DNA of 64,000 bases from Noviherbaspirillum malthae (GTDB lineage Bacteria > Pseudomonadota > Gammaproteobacteria > Burkholderiales > Burkholderiaceae_D): contig NZ_JACYXF010000007.1 in NCBI RefSeq assembly GCF_015352985.1, positions 148,976 through 212,975 on the forward strand, given 5' to 3'. Shown here in pieces: positions 37,341 through 44,803 of the stretch. A program made the position numbers and the translations under genes. Position 1 is the first letter of the stretch. Each line of letters starts with the position of its first letter. The notes under the pieces were generated by a model. The model saw only the letters and a program-made list of their open reading frames with translations. It had not been told where the DNA came from and searched no databases.

Positions 37341-37721
37341 ATGAACAATCTGCACATAGACAGCACCCAGTCGACGCCGTCGATCATGGCCGATGCGCAT
37401 ACCGGCATCATCGAGATGCGCGGCGACTCCTATCCCGAGAATTCCTACGAACTGTTTTCGCCGGTCATGCAGTGGATCGACGATTACCTGGCTGGCGGCG
37501 ACTGCAAGCTCGTCCTCGACCTGCACCTGCTCTACCTCAACACCAGCAGCGTCAAGGCCATGATGGATATCTTCGACATGCTCGAAGAGGCGCACCGCGC
37601 CAAGCGCGCGGTGGAGGTCAACTGGTATTACGACGAACAGAACGAACGCGTGGCCGAGCTCGCGGAAGAATTCAAGGAGGACTGCAGTTTTCCCTTCGTG
37701 ATCACCAGCCTGGCGGGTTGA
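37341..37721 (+). CDS. siaC: Biofilm-regulating phosphoprotein SiaC
   Basis: The 126-aa protein (DUF1987) has the same length as P. aeruginosa SiaC. The phosphorylated threonine T68 is present in LYLNTSSVKAM at exactly residue 68. In the known pathway unphosphorylated SiaC binds and activates the diguanylate cyclase SiaD, and phosphorylation by SiaB blocks this. It lies 20 bases after siaB and 2 bases before siaD. Confidence 0.95.
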   Translation: MNNLHIDSTQSTPSIMADAHTGIIEMRGDSYPENSYELFSPVMQWIDDYLAGGDCKLVLDLHLLYLNTSSVKAMMDIFDMLEEAHRAKRAVEVNWYYDEQNERVAELAEEFKEDCSFPFVITSLAG

Positions 37722-37723
37722 GC

Positions 37724-38509
37724 ATGCGCGGCGAAAAACAGATCGAGCAGAAGGTCGAGGCGCTGCTGTCCGATCCTGCCCATGAGGACAATCCGCTGCG
37801 GCCGGCCCTCGACGAACTGTATGCCGAATTCCGCGGGCTGCTGCACCAGATCGACCGCGTCACCCGCATCTCCGACCGCTACCAGCATGTCAGCCGGGAG
37901 GAAAAGATGTCGCTGACCGAGCGCTACCAGAAGCAGCTGCGCCAGCTGGAAAAGATCGCCCGCATTTCCGACCGCTACCAGTCGATGATGCGCGATCTGA
38001 ACGAGGCGCTGAAGGAAGCATCGACCCGCGACGCGCTCACCGGCATCGGCAACCGCCGCATGCTGATGGAAAGAATCAAGACCGAATCGGCGCGTGCCGA
38101 AAGGCTGGACCGGCCGCTGACGATCGCCCTGCTCGATGTCGACCGCTTCAAGTCGGTCAACGATGCCCACGGCCACGAGGTCGGCGACAAGGCGCTGGTC
38201 GAGATCGCGCACGCCATCGTGACGAGCGTGCGGCACTACGATCTGTGCGGCCGCTGGGGCGGCGAGGAATTCATGGTGATCATGCCCGAGATCGGCGCCG
38301 AGGAAGCGGCCATCGTGGTCGAGCGCGTTCGCCATGCCGTCATGGCGCTCGATATCAGGGCCGGCGATGCGCGCCTGTCGCTGTCGGCCAGTTTCGGCAT
38401 CGCCGAGCGGCGCGAGGGTGAGAATGTGTCCGAGACCATCAACCGCGCCGATACGGCCCTGTTCGATGCCAAGCGCGCCGGACGCAACTGCTACAGGATT
38501 GCCGCCTGA
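37724..38509 (+). CDS. siaD: Diguanylate cyclase SiaD
   Basis: The 261-aa protein has an N-terminal coiled-coil region (about 1-95), which in SiaD binds SiaC, and a GGDEF domain (about 96-261) with an intact active-site motif GGEEF. An inhibitory-site motif RHYD lies five residues before it, so product inhibition is expected. It makes c-di-GMP when activated by SiaC. I use the ATG at 37724, directly after the siaC stop, since a longer frame only reads back into siaC. Confidence 0.93.
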   Translation: MRGEKQIEQKVEALLSDPAHEDNPLRPALDELYAEFRGLLHQIDRVTRISDRYQHVSREEKMSLTERYQKQLRQLEKIARISDRYQSMMRDLNEALKEASTRDALTGIGNRRMLMERIKTESARAERLDRPLTIALLDVDRFKSVNDAHGHEVGDKALVEIAHAIVTSVRHYDLCGRWGGEEFMVIMPEIGAEEAAIVVERVRHAVMALDIRAGDARLSLSASFGIAERREGENVSETINRADTALFDAKRAGRNCYRIAA

Positions 38510-38640
38510 GGCCCGGGCCCTGAAAGGCGCCGGCGATTCGGCTACACTTCCTTGCGGCGCGGCGGCCTCCGGGGCTGCATCAACCGTAATTCAATGCTGT
38601 TTTGATGCAGGCCTCACCCGCATCCGCATCTGCCTCATGA

Positions 38641-38705
38641 GGGCGGGGACGCCCGCGTCTTTCCCTCTTTCCCTGTTTTCTCAGTCATCCCGTGGACAGC
38701 CACGG
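38641..38705 (+). promoter_or_regulatory. Two-hairpin leader before sugE/gdx (degenerate guanidine-II riboswitch candidate)
   Basis: Two hairpins precede the gene: GCGGG-GACG-CCCGC (38643-38656; alternatively GGGCG-GGGA-CGCCC) and CCGTGG-ACAG-CCACGG (38690-38705), the second 19 bases before the start. Mini-ykkC (guanidine-II) riboswitches are two small hairpins with ACGR loops before gdx genes. The layout fits, but neither loop matches ACGR exactly, so function is doubtful. Confidence 0.3.
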
Positions 38706-38724
38706 ACCCCGGAAAGAAAAAGCG

Positions 38725-39039
38725 ATGTCCTGGATACTCTTACTGATTGCCGGCCTGCTCGAGACCGGCTGGGCCATCGGCCTGAAATATACCGAAGGCT
38801 TCACGAAGCTCTGGCCGTCCGTCGGCACCATCGTGTCGATGCTGCTCAGCGTGGTACTGCTCGGCATGGCGATGAAGACTCTGCCGGCCGGCACGTCCTA
38901 TGCGGTATGGACCGGCATCGGCACCGCCGGCACGGCGATACTGGGCATCATTCTGCTGGGCGAATCGGCCTCCGTTGCCAAGCTGCTCTGCCTCGGACTC
39001 ATCCTGTGCGGCGTTGCCGGACTGAAGTTCTTCGAATGA
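38725..39039 (+). CDS. sugE: SMR-family guanidinium exporter Gdx/SugE
   Basis: The 104-aa protein has four membrane helices of the small multidrug resistance family, with the essential glutamate E13 in [22 protein letters not shown]. The [13 protein letters not shown] segment after helix 1 is typical of the Gdx subgroup, which exchanges guanidinium for protons, rather than of the EmrE drug pumps. The ATG at 38725 gives the usual length. Two hairpins just upstream may regulate it. Confidence 0.92.
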   Translation: MSWILLLIAGLLETGWAIGLKYTEGFTKLWPSVGTIVSMLLSVVLLGMAMKTLPAGTSYAVWTGIGTAGTAILGIILLGESASVAKLLCLGLILCGVAGLKFFE

Positions 39040-39045
39040 AAAACC

Positions 39046-39223
39046 GGCCGCCTAGAGCCTGTCATGCACTCCTTAAGGGGTCTGGATGACGCCATAACGG
39101 GCCGTCTGCTGCGTTGCGACTCCTTGCCGTAACTCGTTACTGCCGCGTCGTCGCGCCTTGCATCCAGCCCGTTCTGACGTCCCCAGTCGCCCTTACAGAG
39201 TGCATAACAGGCTCTACGCGGCC
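39046..39223. repeat. MITE-like element with terminal inverted repeats
   Basis: The 178-bp interval between sugE and the SET gene is bounded by inverted repeats of about 26 bp differing at two positions; the core AGAGCCTGTYATGCACTC occurs at 39054-39071 and, inverted, at 39198-39215. A TAAGGG block inside each arm extends the match. The interior holds further complementary pieces (AACGGGC and GCCCGTT, CTGGATG and CATCCAG). It codes for nothing and its right end contains the stop codon of the SET gene. It looks like a non-autonomous mobile element or a REP-type repeat. Confidence 0.65.
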
Positions 39224-39714
39224 TGCTTCTTCCTGCGCTTGGGCGCCAGCAGCGTGCCGCGGCAGGACGGCGTGCCGCACAGGCACTGGTAAGCCTTCTT
39301 CAGCGCCGGCGTATGCCGCTGCTCCATGATCAATCCATAGTCGTAATACAGCTCTTCGCCGCGCTTGATGTCGCGCAGCGCATAGATGAATATCTTGCCG
39401 TCTTCCTCGCGCGCCTCGCAGTTCGGCTCGCAGGAATGGTTGATCCAGCGCGCGTCGTTGCCTTCGTCGCCGCCGTCGATGATCTTGCCGCTTTCCAGGC
39501 TGAAGAAAAAGGTATGGAAGCTGTCGGCCGGCTTCAGGTTTTCGCGGCGCTCCGCTTCCTTGCCGCTGATGCGCTTGCCCTGGTATTCGATGATGCAGGT
39601 GTCTTCAGGGATCTTGCGGGCGGCGAACACGCCGTTGCCATGGATCTTCGAATGGCGCACGACATAATAGGGTGTGGCGGAGGAGGCGTTGTCAGTGGTG
39701 CTGGTTGTTTTCAT
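39214..39714 (-). CDS. SET-domain protein-lysine methyltransferase
   Basis: The 166-aa protein is a compact SET domain. It has YYVVRHSKIHGNGVFAARKI at the N terminus, the catalytic NHSCEPNC motif near residue 92, the tyrosine motif ELYYDYG near 122, and a post-SET-like cysteine cluster CLCGTPSCRG. Such enzymes use S-adenosylmethionine to methylate protein lysines; the bacterial target is unknown. A lysine/arginine-rich tail (KRRKKQAA) could bind DNA. Its stop codon lies in the terminal inverted repeat of the adjacent element. Confidence 0.9.
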   Translation of the reverse strand: MKTTSTTDNASSATPYYVVRHSKIHGNGVFAARKIPEDTCIIEYQGKRISGKEAERRENLKPADSFHTFFFSLESGKIIDGGDEGNDARWINHSCEPNCEAREEDGKIFIYALRDIKRGEELYYDYGLIMEQRHTPALKKAYQCLCGTPSCRGTLLAPKRRKKQAA

Positions 39715-39914
39715 GAGGGCGGGCAGGCCGAAGGTGGTTTGAATCGTCGTTGGCCCGGGTTTGCTTTAAGCGGTGAGCGCAAGGCGCCGGCCTGTGCATT
39801 CCCGGACAAACAGCGAGTGTAAACAATCGTGCCGCATCATGCATGCGTCCGTTCGCATTTTTGAGCGGGCGGTCGCATGCCGCTACAATGAATCGTCCTT
39901 CTTCACATCCCATC

Positions 39915-41819
39915 ATGCCCGCCCAACGCCTCATTCCCGCAACCCTGAAGCTGCAAGACGGCATTCCCTATGCCGATGCCTACGGCGACGTCTATCACTC
40001 CGCCGACGGCGGCCTGGAGCAGGCCCGCCACGTATTCCTTGCCGGGAACGGCCTGCCGGAGCGCTGGCGCCATCGCCGCAGCTTCACCATCCTCGAGACC
40101 GGCTTCGGGCTCGGCCTCAATTTCCTCGCGACCTGGCAAGCCTGGCGCGACGATTCCCGGCGCAGCGCGCAGCTGCATTACGTGGCCGTCGAAAAGCATC
40201 CTTTCGCCGCACCCGACCTGCAGACGCTGCATGCGCTGTGGCCGCAGCTGCAGCCGCTGTCGGCGCAGCTCTGCGATGCCTGGCCGCCGCTGGTGGCAGG
40301 TTTCCATCGGCTGACGCTCGATGAGGGCCGCGTCGTGCTGACGCTGGTGTTCGGCGACATCGCCGACTGCCTGCCGGAGATCCAGGCCGCGGCCGATGCC
40401 TTCTATCTCGACGGCTTCGCGCCGAGCAGGAATCCCGAGATGTGGTCGGTGCAGCTGCTCGCCCGTCTCAACCGGCTGGCCGCCCCGGAGGCGAAGCTGG
40501 CCACCTACACCGTGACCGGCACGGTGCGGCGGGCGCTGATCCAGGCCGGCTTCGTCTGCGACCGGCCGCCAGGATTCGGCCGCAAGCGGCAGATGCTGGT
40601 CGGCCGCTTTGCACCACGCTGGCAGCAGCCGCCGCGCATGTCGCTGAAGGACCGCCGCGCCGTCGTGATCGGCGCCGGCATTGCCGGCAGCGCAGCCTGT
40701 GAACGCCTGGCCGCGCGAGGCTGGCAGGTGACCCTGATCGAGCGGCATGCGCGGCCGGCGCAGGAAGCCTCGGGCAACATCGCGGGCATCGTCATGCCGA
40801 TGATGTCGCGCGATGGCAACCAGGCATCGCGGCTGGCACGCGCCGCCTATCTGTATGCCGTCGCCCAATGGCGGCAGCTGGGCGGCATCGGCAAGGCGTT
40901 CGCCGGCAGTCAGTGCGGCGTGCTGCAGCTGGCGGGCGATGCGCAGCAGGCCGACATGCAGCGGGCAACACTGCATGACCTTGGATTGCCACAGGATTTC
41001 GCGCGCTGGGCGGCGCCGGGCGAGGCGGCGGCGCTGACGGGCAATGCCGCATCCCATGGCGGCTGGTTCTTTCCGCGGGGCGGCTGGGTCACGCCGGCCA
41101 GCCTGTGCGAAGCGATGCTGGATGCCTGCGGAACGAAGCTTGTGCGCCTGTTCGGGCGGCCGGTCGCCGGGCTGGAACGCGATGGCGGCATCTGGATGGT
41201 GCGCGACGAGGCAGGCGCAGAAATTGCAAGCGCTCCGGTTGTGATCGTCGCCGGCGGCATCGATGCGCATCGCTTGCCGCAAACGCAAGGTCTGCCGCTC
41301 GATGCGGTGCGCGGGCAAGTCACGCATCTCGCCGCCGATGCGATGACAGCGCCGCCGGTCGTGATCTGCGGCGACGGCTATGTGACGCCGGAAGTGCGGG
41401 GCATCTGCACCGTCGGCGCCACTTATGATGCCGATCATGAAACGGCTCTGCGCGGCGACAGCCAGCATGAAAATCTGCAGCGGCTGGCGCAGCTGCTTCC
41501 TGCGGCGCAGCCTGCGGTTTCGGATATGGCATTGAGGGGGCGGGTCGGCTTTCGCTGCGTGACGCCGGACCGCATGCCTCTCGTTGGTGCATTGCCGGAT
41601 GCGGATCGCGCCATCACCAGCAGCCGCCTGCGGGATGTACCACGCCATCCGGGTTTGTATGGGTTGATGGGATATGGATCGCGCGGACTGATCTGGGCGC
41701 CCTTCGCTGCGGAGCTGCTGGCTTCAATGCTGGAAGGGGAGCCGTTGCCGATCGAGCGCAGCTTGCTTGATGTGCTTGATCCTGCGCGGTTTGCGTTGAA
41801 GGTTTATCGGCGGGGGTAG
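39915..41819 (+). CDS. mnmC: Bifunctional tRNA mnm5s2U modification enzyme MnmC
   Basis: The 634-aa protein joins two enzymes. An N-terminal methyltransferase (SAM site ILETGFGLGLNFLATW near residue 60, catalytic region DAFYLDGFAPSRNPEMW) follows an FAD oxidoreductase starting at about residue 250 (VVIGAGIAGSAACERLAARGWQVTLIE). It converts cmnm5(s2)U34 to nm5 and then mnm5(s2)U in tRNA wobble positions. The start is uncertain between 39915 and 39888, neither with a clear ribosome site; 39915 agrees best with the family. Confidence 0.93.
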   Translation: MPAQRLIPATLKLQDGIPYADAYGDVYHSADGGLEQARHVFLAGNGLPERWRHRRSFTILETGFGLGLNFLATWQAWRDDSRRSAQLHYVAVEKHPFAAPDLQTLHALWPQLQPLSAQLCDAWPPLVAGFHRLTLDEGRVVLTLVFGDIADCLPEIQAAADAFYLDGFAPSRNPEMWSVQLLARLNRLAAPEAKLATYTVTGTVRRALIQAGFVCDRPPGFGRKRQMLVGRFAPRWQQPPRMSLKDRRAVVIGAGIAGSAACERLAARGWQVTLIERHARPAQEASGNIAGIVMPMMSRDGNQASRLARAAYLYAVAQWRQLGGIGKAFAGSQCGVLQLAGDAQQADMQRATLHDLGLPQDFARWAAPGEAAALTGNAASHGGWFFPRGGWVTPASLCEAMLDACGTKLVRLFGRPVAGLERDGGIWMVRDEAGAEIASAPVVIVAGGIDAHRLPQTQGLPLDAVRGQVTHLAADAMTAPPVVICGDGYVTPEVRGICTVGATYDADHETALRGDSQHENLQRLAQLLPAAQPAVSDMALRGRVGFRCVTPDRMPLVGALPDADRAITSSRLRDVPRHPGLYGLMGYGSRGLIWAPFAAELLASMLEGEPLPIERSLLDVLDPARFALKVYRRG

Positions 41820-42617
41820 GCGGAGCGACTTGGTATTAAATTCGGAGAGCAGAACCCCTCTCCCGTAAGCGGGGCGCAGGCAGGGTTTCGCAAACCATCG
41901 GTTTGCGCTGCCGTAGCCGGTTCGGCTTGCAAGCCGAACCGTGGGGCGCGGAGCGGGGGCAGGGGTGAGGGCGGTAGCAAAACCCTAGGAGGTCTTGGCC
42001 ATCCCCCTCATCCCCAACCCTTCTCCCGCCTGCGGGAGAAGGGAGCCAACCTGCATTGGCAAAATGTTGGGGCAGCTTGGTTTATTCGCTTGACCTTATC
42101 TCATTGCCACTCTTACTGCGTAACGAAATGCAGTAACGATAAAGATAACAAATAAGGAAGAAGAGCTTCATCAACGGCCGTCGCGCATCCAAGTCTCAAT
42201 GATGCGCTTCCTGCATCAAACACAAACCCTGAACTGCTCCGCCTTTAACTCTCAATTCCACCAATTGCCCTTACGGCATCCGCAACCCCTCTTCAAACCA
42301 CGCACATCCCTGTCGCATTTACGCAGCGCAGCCCTTCACACAAGCCTTAAAAATTAAATAAAAAAAACTCGCCGCCTGACCACGCCCGCGCAAAAAAGTT
42401 TTACACAATCAAATCGGAAAATCAAAAAAATACGCGATAAATAATCCTTTGAAAAGATCATTTGAAAATTCATTTTTTTAAGAGTTTGCGCTTACAAAAA
42501 AAAGCCGAAAATTTCCTAGCGACCAGTGAAAATCGGGCGTAGTATGAAATTGCGGAGTGGAAATTCAGTCTTGAATCCGACCCCGAAGTGACCGGCATTT
42601 ATATCAAAGGAAACCCC
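41820..42617. other. 800-bp gene-free region between mnmC and prkA
   Basis: The left third holds dispersed repeats (41853-42055, listed separately). From about 42060 to 42617 the DNA is much richer in A+T than the genes around it, with several A and T tracts (for example 42357-42368 and 42473-42482). I see no reading frame with a ribosome site in it. It probably serves as a long regulatory leader of prkA. I could not find a convincing sigma-54 (GG-N10-GC) or sigma-70 promoter. Confidence 0.6.
41853..42055. repeat. Dispersed palindromic repeat (type shared with the cysE-flanking arms)
   Basis: The block 41853-41975 is homologous to parts of the inverted arms at 51750-51870 and 53607-53735: a CGCAAACC/GGTTTGCG hairpin and a perfect 22-bp palindrome with half GGTTCGGCTTG (41919-41940). 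In the other two copies that half reads GATTCGGCTTG, a paired change that keeps the palindrome. A second piece (41990-42055) begins with AGGTCTTGG and holds a 12-bp hairpin CCCTTCTCCCGC (42018-42043). Confidence 0.8.
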
Positions 42618-44540
42618 ATGAAAATCTTTGACAACTACGCAGCACGGTATGAGCGGACTCGGGAAGAGGAATACTCCCTGCAGGAATATCTGGAACTGTG
42701 CAAGCAAGATCGCCTCGCTTATGCCACCGCTGCCGAGCGCATGCTCGAAGCCATCGGCGAGCCGGAAATGATCGACACGCGCCACGACTCGCGCCTGTCA
42801 CGTATCTTCGCCAACAAGGTTATCAAGATCTATCCCGCCTTCCGTGAGTTCTACGGCATGGAAGAGGTGATCGAGCAGGTGGTGTCCTATTTCCGTCATG
42901 CGGCCCAGGGCCTCGAAGAACGCAAGCAGGTGCTCTATCTGCTCGGCCCCGTCGGCGGCGGCAAATCCTCCATTGCGGAAAAGCTCAAGGCGCTGATGGA
43001 GCAGGTGCCCTTCTATGCAATCAAGGGCTCGCCCGTCAATGAATCGCCGCTTGGCCTGTTCAATGAACTCGAGGACGGCGACATCCTCGAGGAAGACTAC
43101 GGCATTCCGCGCCGCTATCTCAAGACCATCCCCAGCCCGTGGGCAGTGAAGCGCCTGCATGAATTCAACGGCGACATCAACCAGTTCCGCGTGGTCAAGC
43201 GCTATCCGTCGATCCTGAAGCAGGTCGCGATTTCCAAGACCGAGCCGGGCGATGAAAACAACCAGGACATCTCCTCGCTGGTCGGCAAGGTCGACATCCG
43301 CAAGCTCGAGGATTATTCGCAGGACGATCCGGATGCCTACAGCTACTCCGGCGGTCTCTGCCTGTCGAACCAGGGCCTGATGGAGTTCGTCGAGATGTTC
43401 AAGGCGCCGATCAAGGTGCTGCATCCGCTCTTGACCGCCACCCAGGAAGGCAACTACAAGGGTACCGAAGGCTTCGGCGCGATTCCCTTCGACGGCGTGG
43501 TGCTCGCGCACTCGAACGAATCCGAGTGGAAGGCCTTCCGCAACAACAAGAACAACGAAGCGTTCCTCGACCGTATCTACATCGTGAAGGTGCCGTACTG
43601 CCTGCGCGTATCGGAAGAGATCAAGATTTACGACAAGCTGATCCAGAGCTCCTCGCTGTCGAAGGCGCCTTGCGCTCCCGGCACGCTGAAGATGATGGCG
43701 CAGTTCGCGGTGCTGTCGCGCATCAAGGATCCGGAAAACTCCAGCGTCTTCAGCAAGATGCAGGTCTATGACGGCGAAAACCTGAAGGACACCGATCCGA
43801 AGGCGAAATCGCGCCAGGAGTACACCGACTACGCCGGCGTCGACGAAGGCATGAACGGCCTGTCCACCCGCTTCGCGTACAAGATCCTGTCCAAGGTCTT
43901 CAACTTCGACAACACCGAAGTCGCGGCCAATCCGGTGCACCTGCTGTATGTGCTGGAACAGCAGATCGAGCGCGAGCAGTTCGCGCCCGAGGTCGAGCAG
44001 CGCTACATGTCCTACATCAAGGAATACCTGGCGCAGCGTTACGTCGAGTTCATCGGCAAGGAGATCCAGACCGCCTACCTCGAAAGCTATTCCGAGTACG
44101 GCCAGAACATCTTCGACCGCTACGTGACCTTCGCCGACTTCTGGATCCAGGATCAGGAATTCCGCGATCCGGATACCGGCGAGAGCTTCGACCGCGATGC
44201 GCTCAACAACGAGCTGGAGAAGATCGAGAAACCCGCGGGCATTTCCAATCCGAAGGACTTCCGCAACGAGATCGTCAATTTCGTATTGCGTGCCCGCGCG
44301 CAGAACAACGGCAAGAACCCGGCATGGACCAGCTATGAAAAGCTGCGCACCGTGATCGAGAAGAAGATGTTCTCGAACACCGAGGAACTGCTGCCGGTGA
44401 TCTCGTTCAACGCCAAGGCCAGCGCCGACGACGCCAACAAGCACCAGGAGTTCGTTGCGCGCATGGTGGCCAAGGGCTACACCGCGAAGCAGGTGCGCCT
44501 GCTGTGCGAGTGGTACCTGCGCGTGCGCAAGTCGTCGTAA
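42618..44540 (+). CDS. prkA: PrkA family serine protein kinase (YeaG)
   Basis: The 640-aa protein matches PrkA/YeaG. The N-terminal AAA+ region has Walker A GPVGGGKS at residues 109-116 and the C-terminal part is a kinase-like domain. In E. coli YeaG acts with YeaH in nitrogen and carbon starvation and in stationary-phase heterogeneity; in Bacillus PrkA phosphorylates proteins during sporulation, and an AAA+ protease activity has also been proposed. AAAGGAAACCCC precedes the ATG. It heads the prkA-yeaH-spoVR group behind an AT-rich leader. Confidence 0.95.
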   Translation: MKIFDNYAARYERTREEEYSLQEYLELCKQDRLAYATAAERMLEAIGEPEMIDTRHDSRLSRIFANKVIKIYPAFREFYGMEEVIEQVVSYFRHAAQGLEERKQVLYLLGPVGGGKSSIAEKLKALMEQVPFYAIKGSPVNESPLGLFNELEDGDILEEDYGIPRRYLKTIPSPWAVKRLHEFNGDINQFRVVKRYPSILKQVAISKTEPGDENNQDISSLVGKVDIRKLEDYSQDDPDAYSYSGGLCLSNQGLMEFVEMFKAPIKVLHPLLTATQEGNYKGTEGFGAIPFDGVVLAHSNESEWKAFRNNKNNEAFLDRIYIVKVPYCLRVSEEIKIYDKLIQSSSLSKAPCAPGTLKMMAQFAVLSRIKDPENSSVFSKMQVYDGENLKDTDPKAKSRQEYTDYAGVDEGMNGLSTRFAYKILSKVFNFDNTEVAANPVHLLYVLEQQIEREQFAPEVEQRYMSYIKEYLAQRYVEFIGKEIQTAYLESYSEYGQNIFDRYVTFADFWIQDQEFRDPDTGESFDRDALNNELEKIEKPAGISNPKDFRNEIVNFVLRARAQNNGKNPAWTSYEKLRTVIEKKMFSNTEELLPVISFNAKASADDANKHQEFVARMVAKGYTAKQVRLLCEWYLRVRKSS

Positions 44541-44586
44541 TTGTTGTAGGTTGTACTCCTCTTCCGGATCAGCTGTTCCTGGCTGC

Positions 44587-44722
44587 AAGACCTCCGTGGC
44601 TCCTTCCCCTAAGGGGAAGGTTGGGATGGGGATGGGTTTCTACGCTGTCGTATCAAGCGGTCGTTTTCAACCCATCCCCACCCTAACCCTCCCCTTGAAG
44701 GGGAGGGGAGCTCCAAGGTCTT
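44587..44722. repeat. BIME-like paired palindrome between prkA and yeaH
   Basis: Two palindromes in opposite orientation, CCTTCCCC.. (44602-44620) next to TTGGGATGGGGATGGGTTT and CCCTCCCC.. (44687-44707) next to AACCCATCCCCACCCTA, are enclosed by AAGACCT (44587-44593) and AGGTCTT (44716-44722). The same architecture recurs, inverted, at 60504-60624. It lies inside the prkA-yeaH transcript and may reduce or stabilise expression of one part. Confidence 0.8.
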
Positions 44723-44790
44723 GGCTAATTGCAGGGCTCAACTGATTTTCAGGAGGACGGACACAAGAAACAAACGCCCATACCAGTATC

Positions 44791-44803
44791 AGGAGGCATT
44801 TTG
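44791..44803 (+). promoter_or_regulatory. Ribosome-binding site and TTG start of yeaH
   Basis: AGGAGG at 44791-44796 is followed, after CATT, by TTG at 44801. Translating from this TTG gives LAHLIDRRLQGKNKS, which aligns with the start of E. coli YeaH. An ATG at 44729 in the same frame has no ribosome site and overlaps the repeat region. Confidence 0.75.

Noticed and set aside
42798..44588. 596-residue open frame opposite prkA
   Set aside because: Antisense shadow of a strongly conserved kinase gene.
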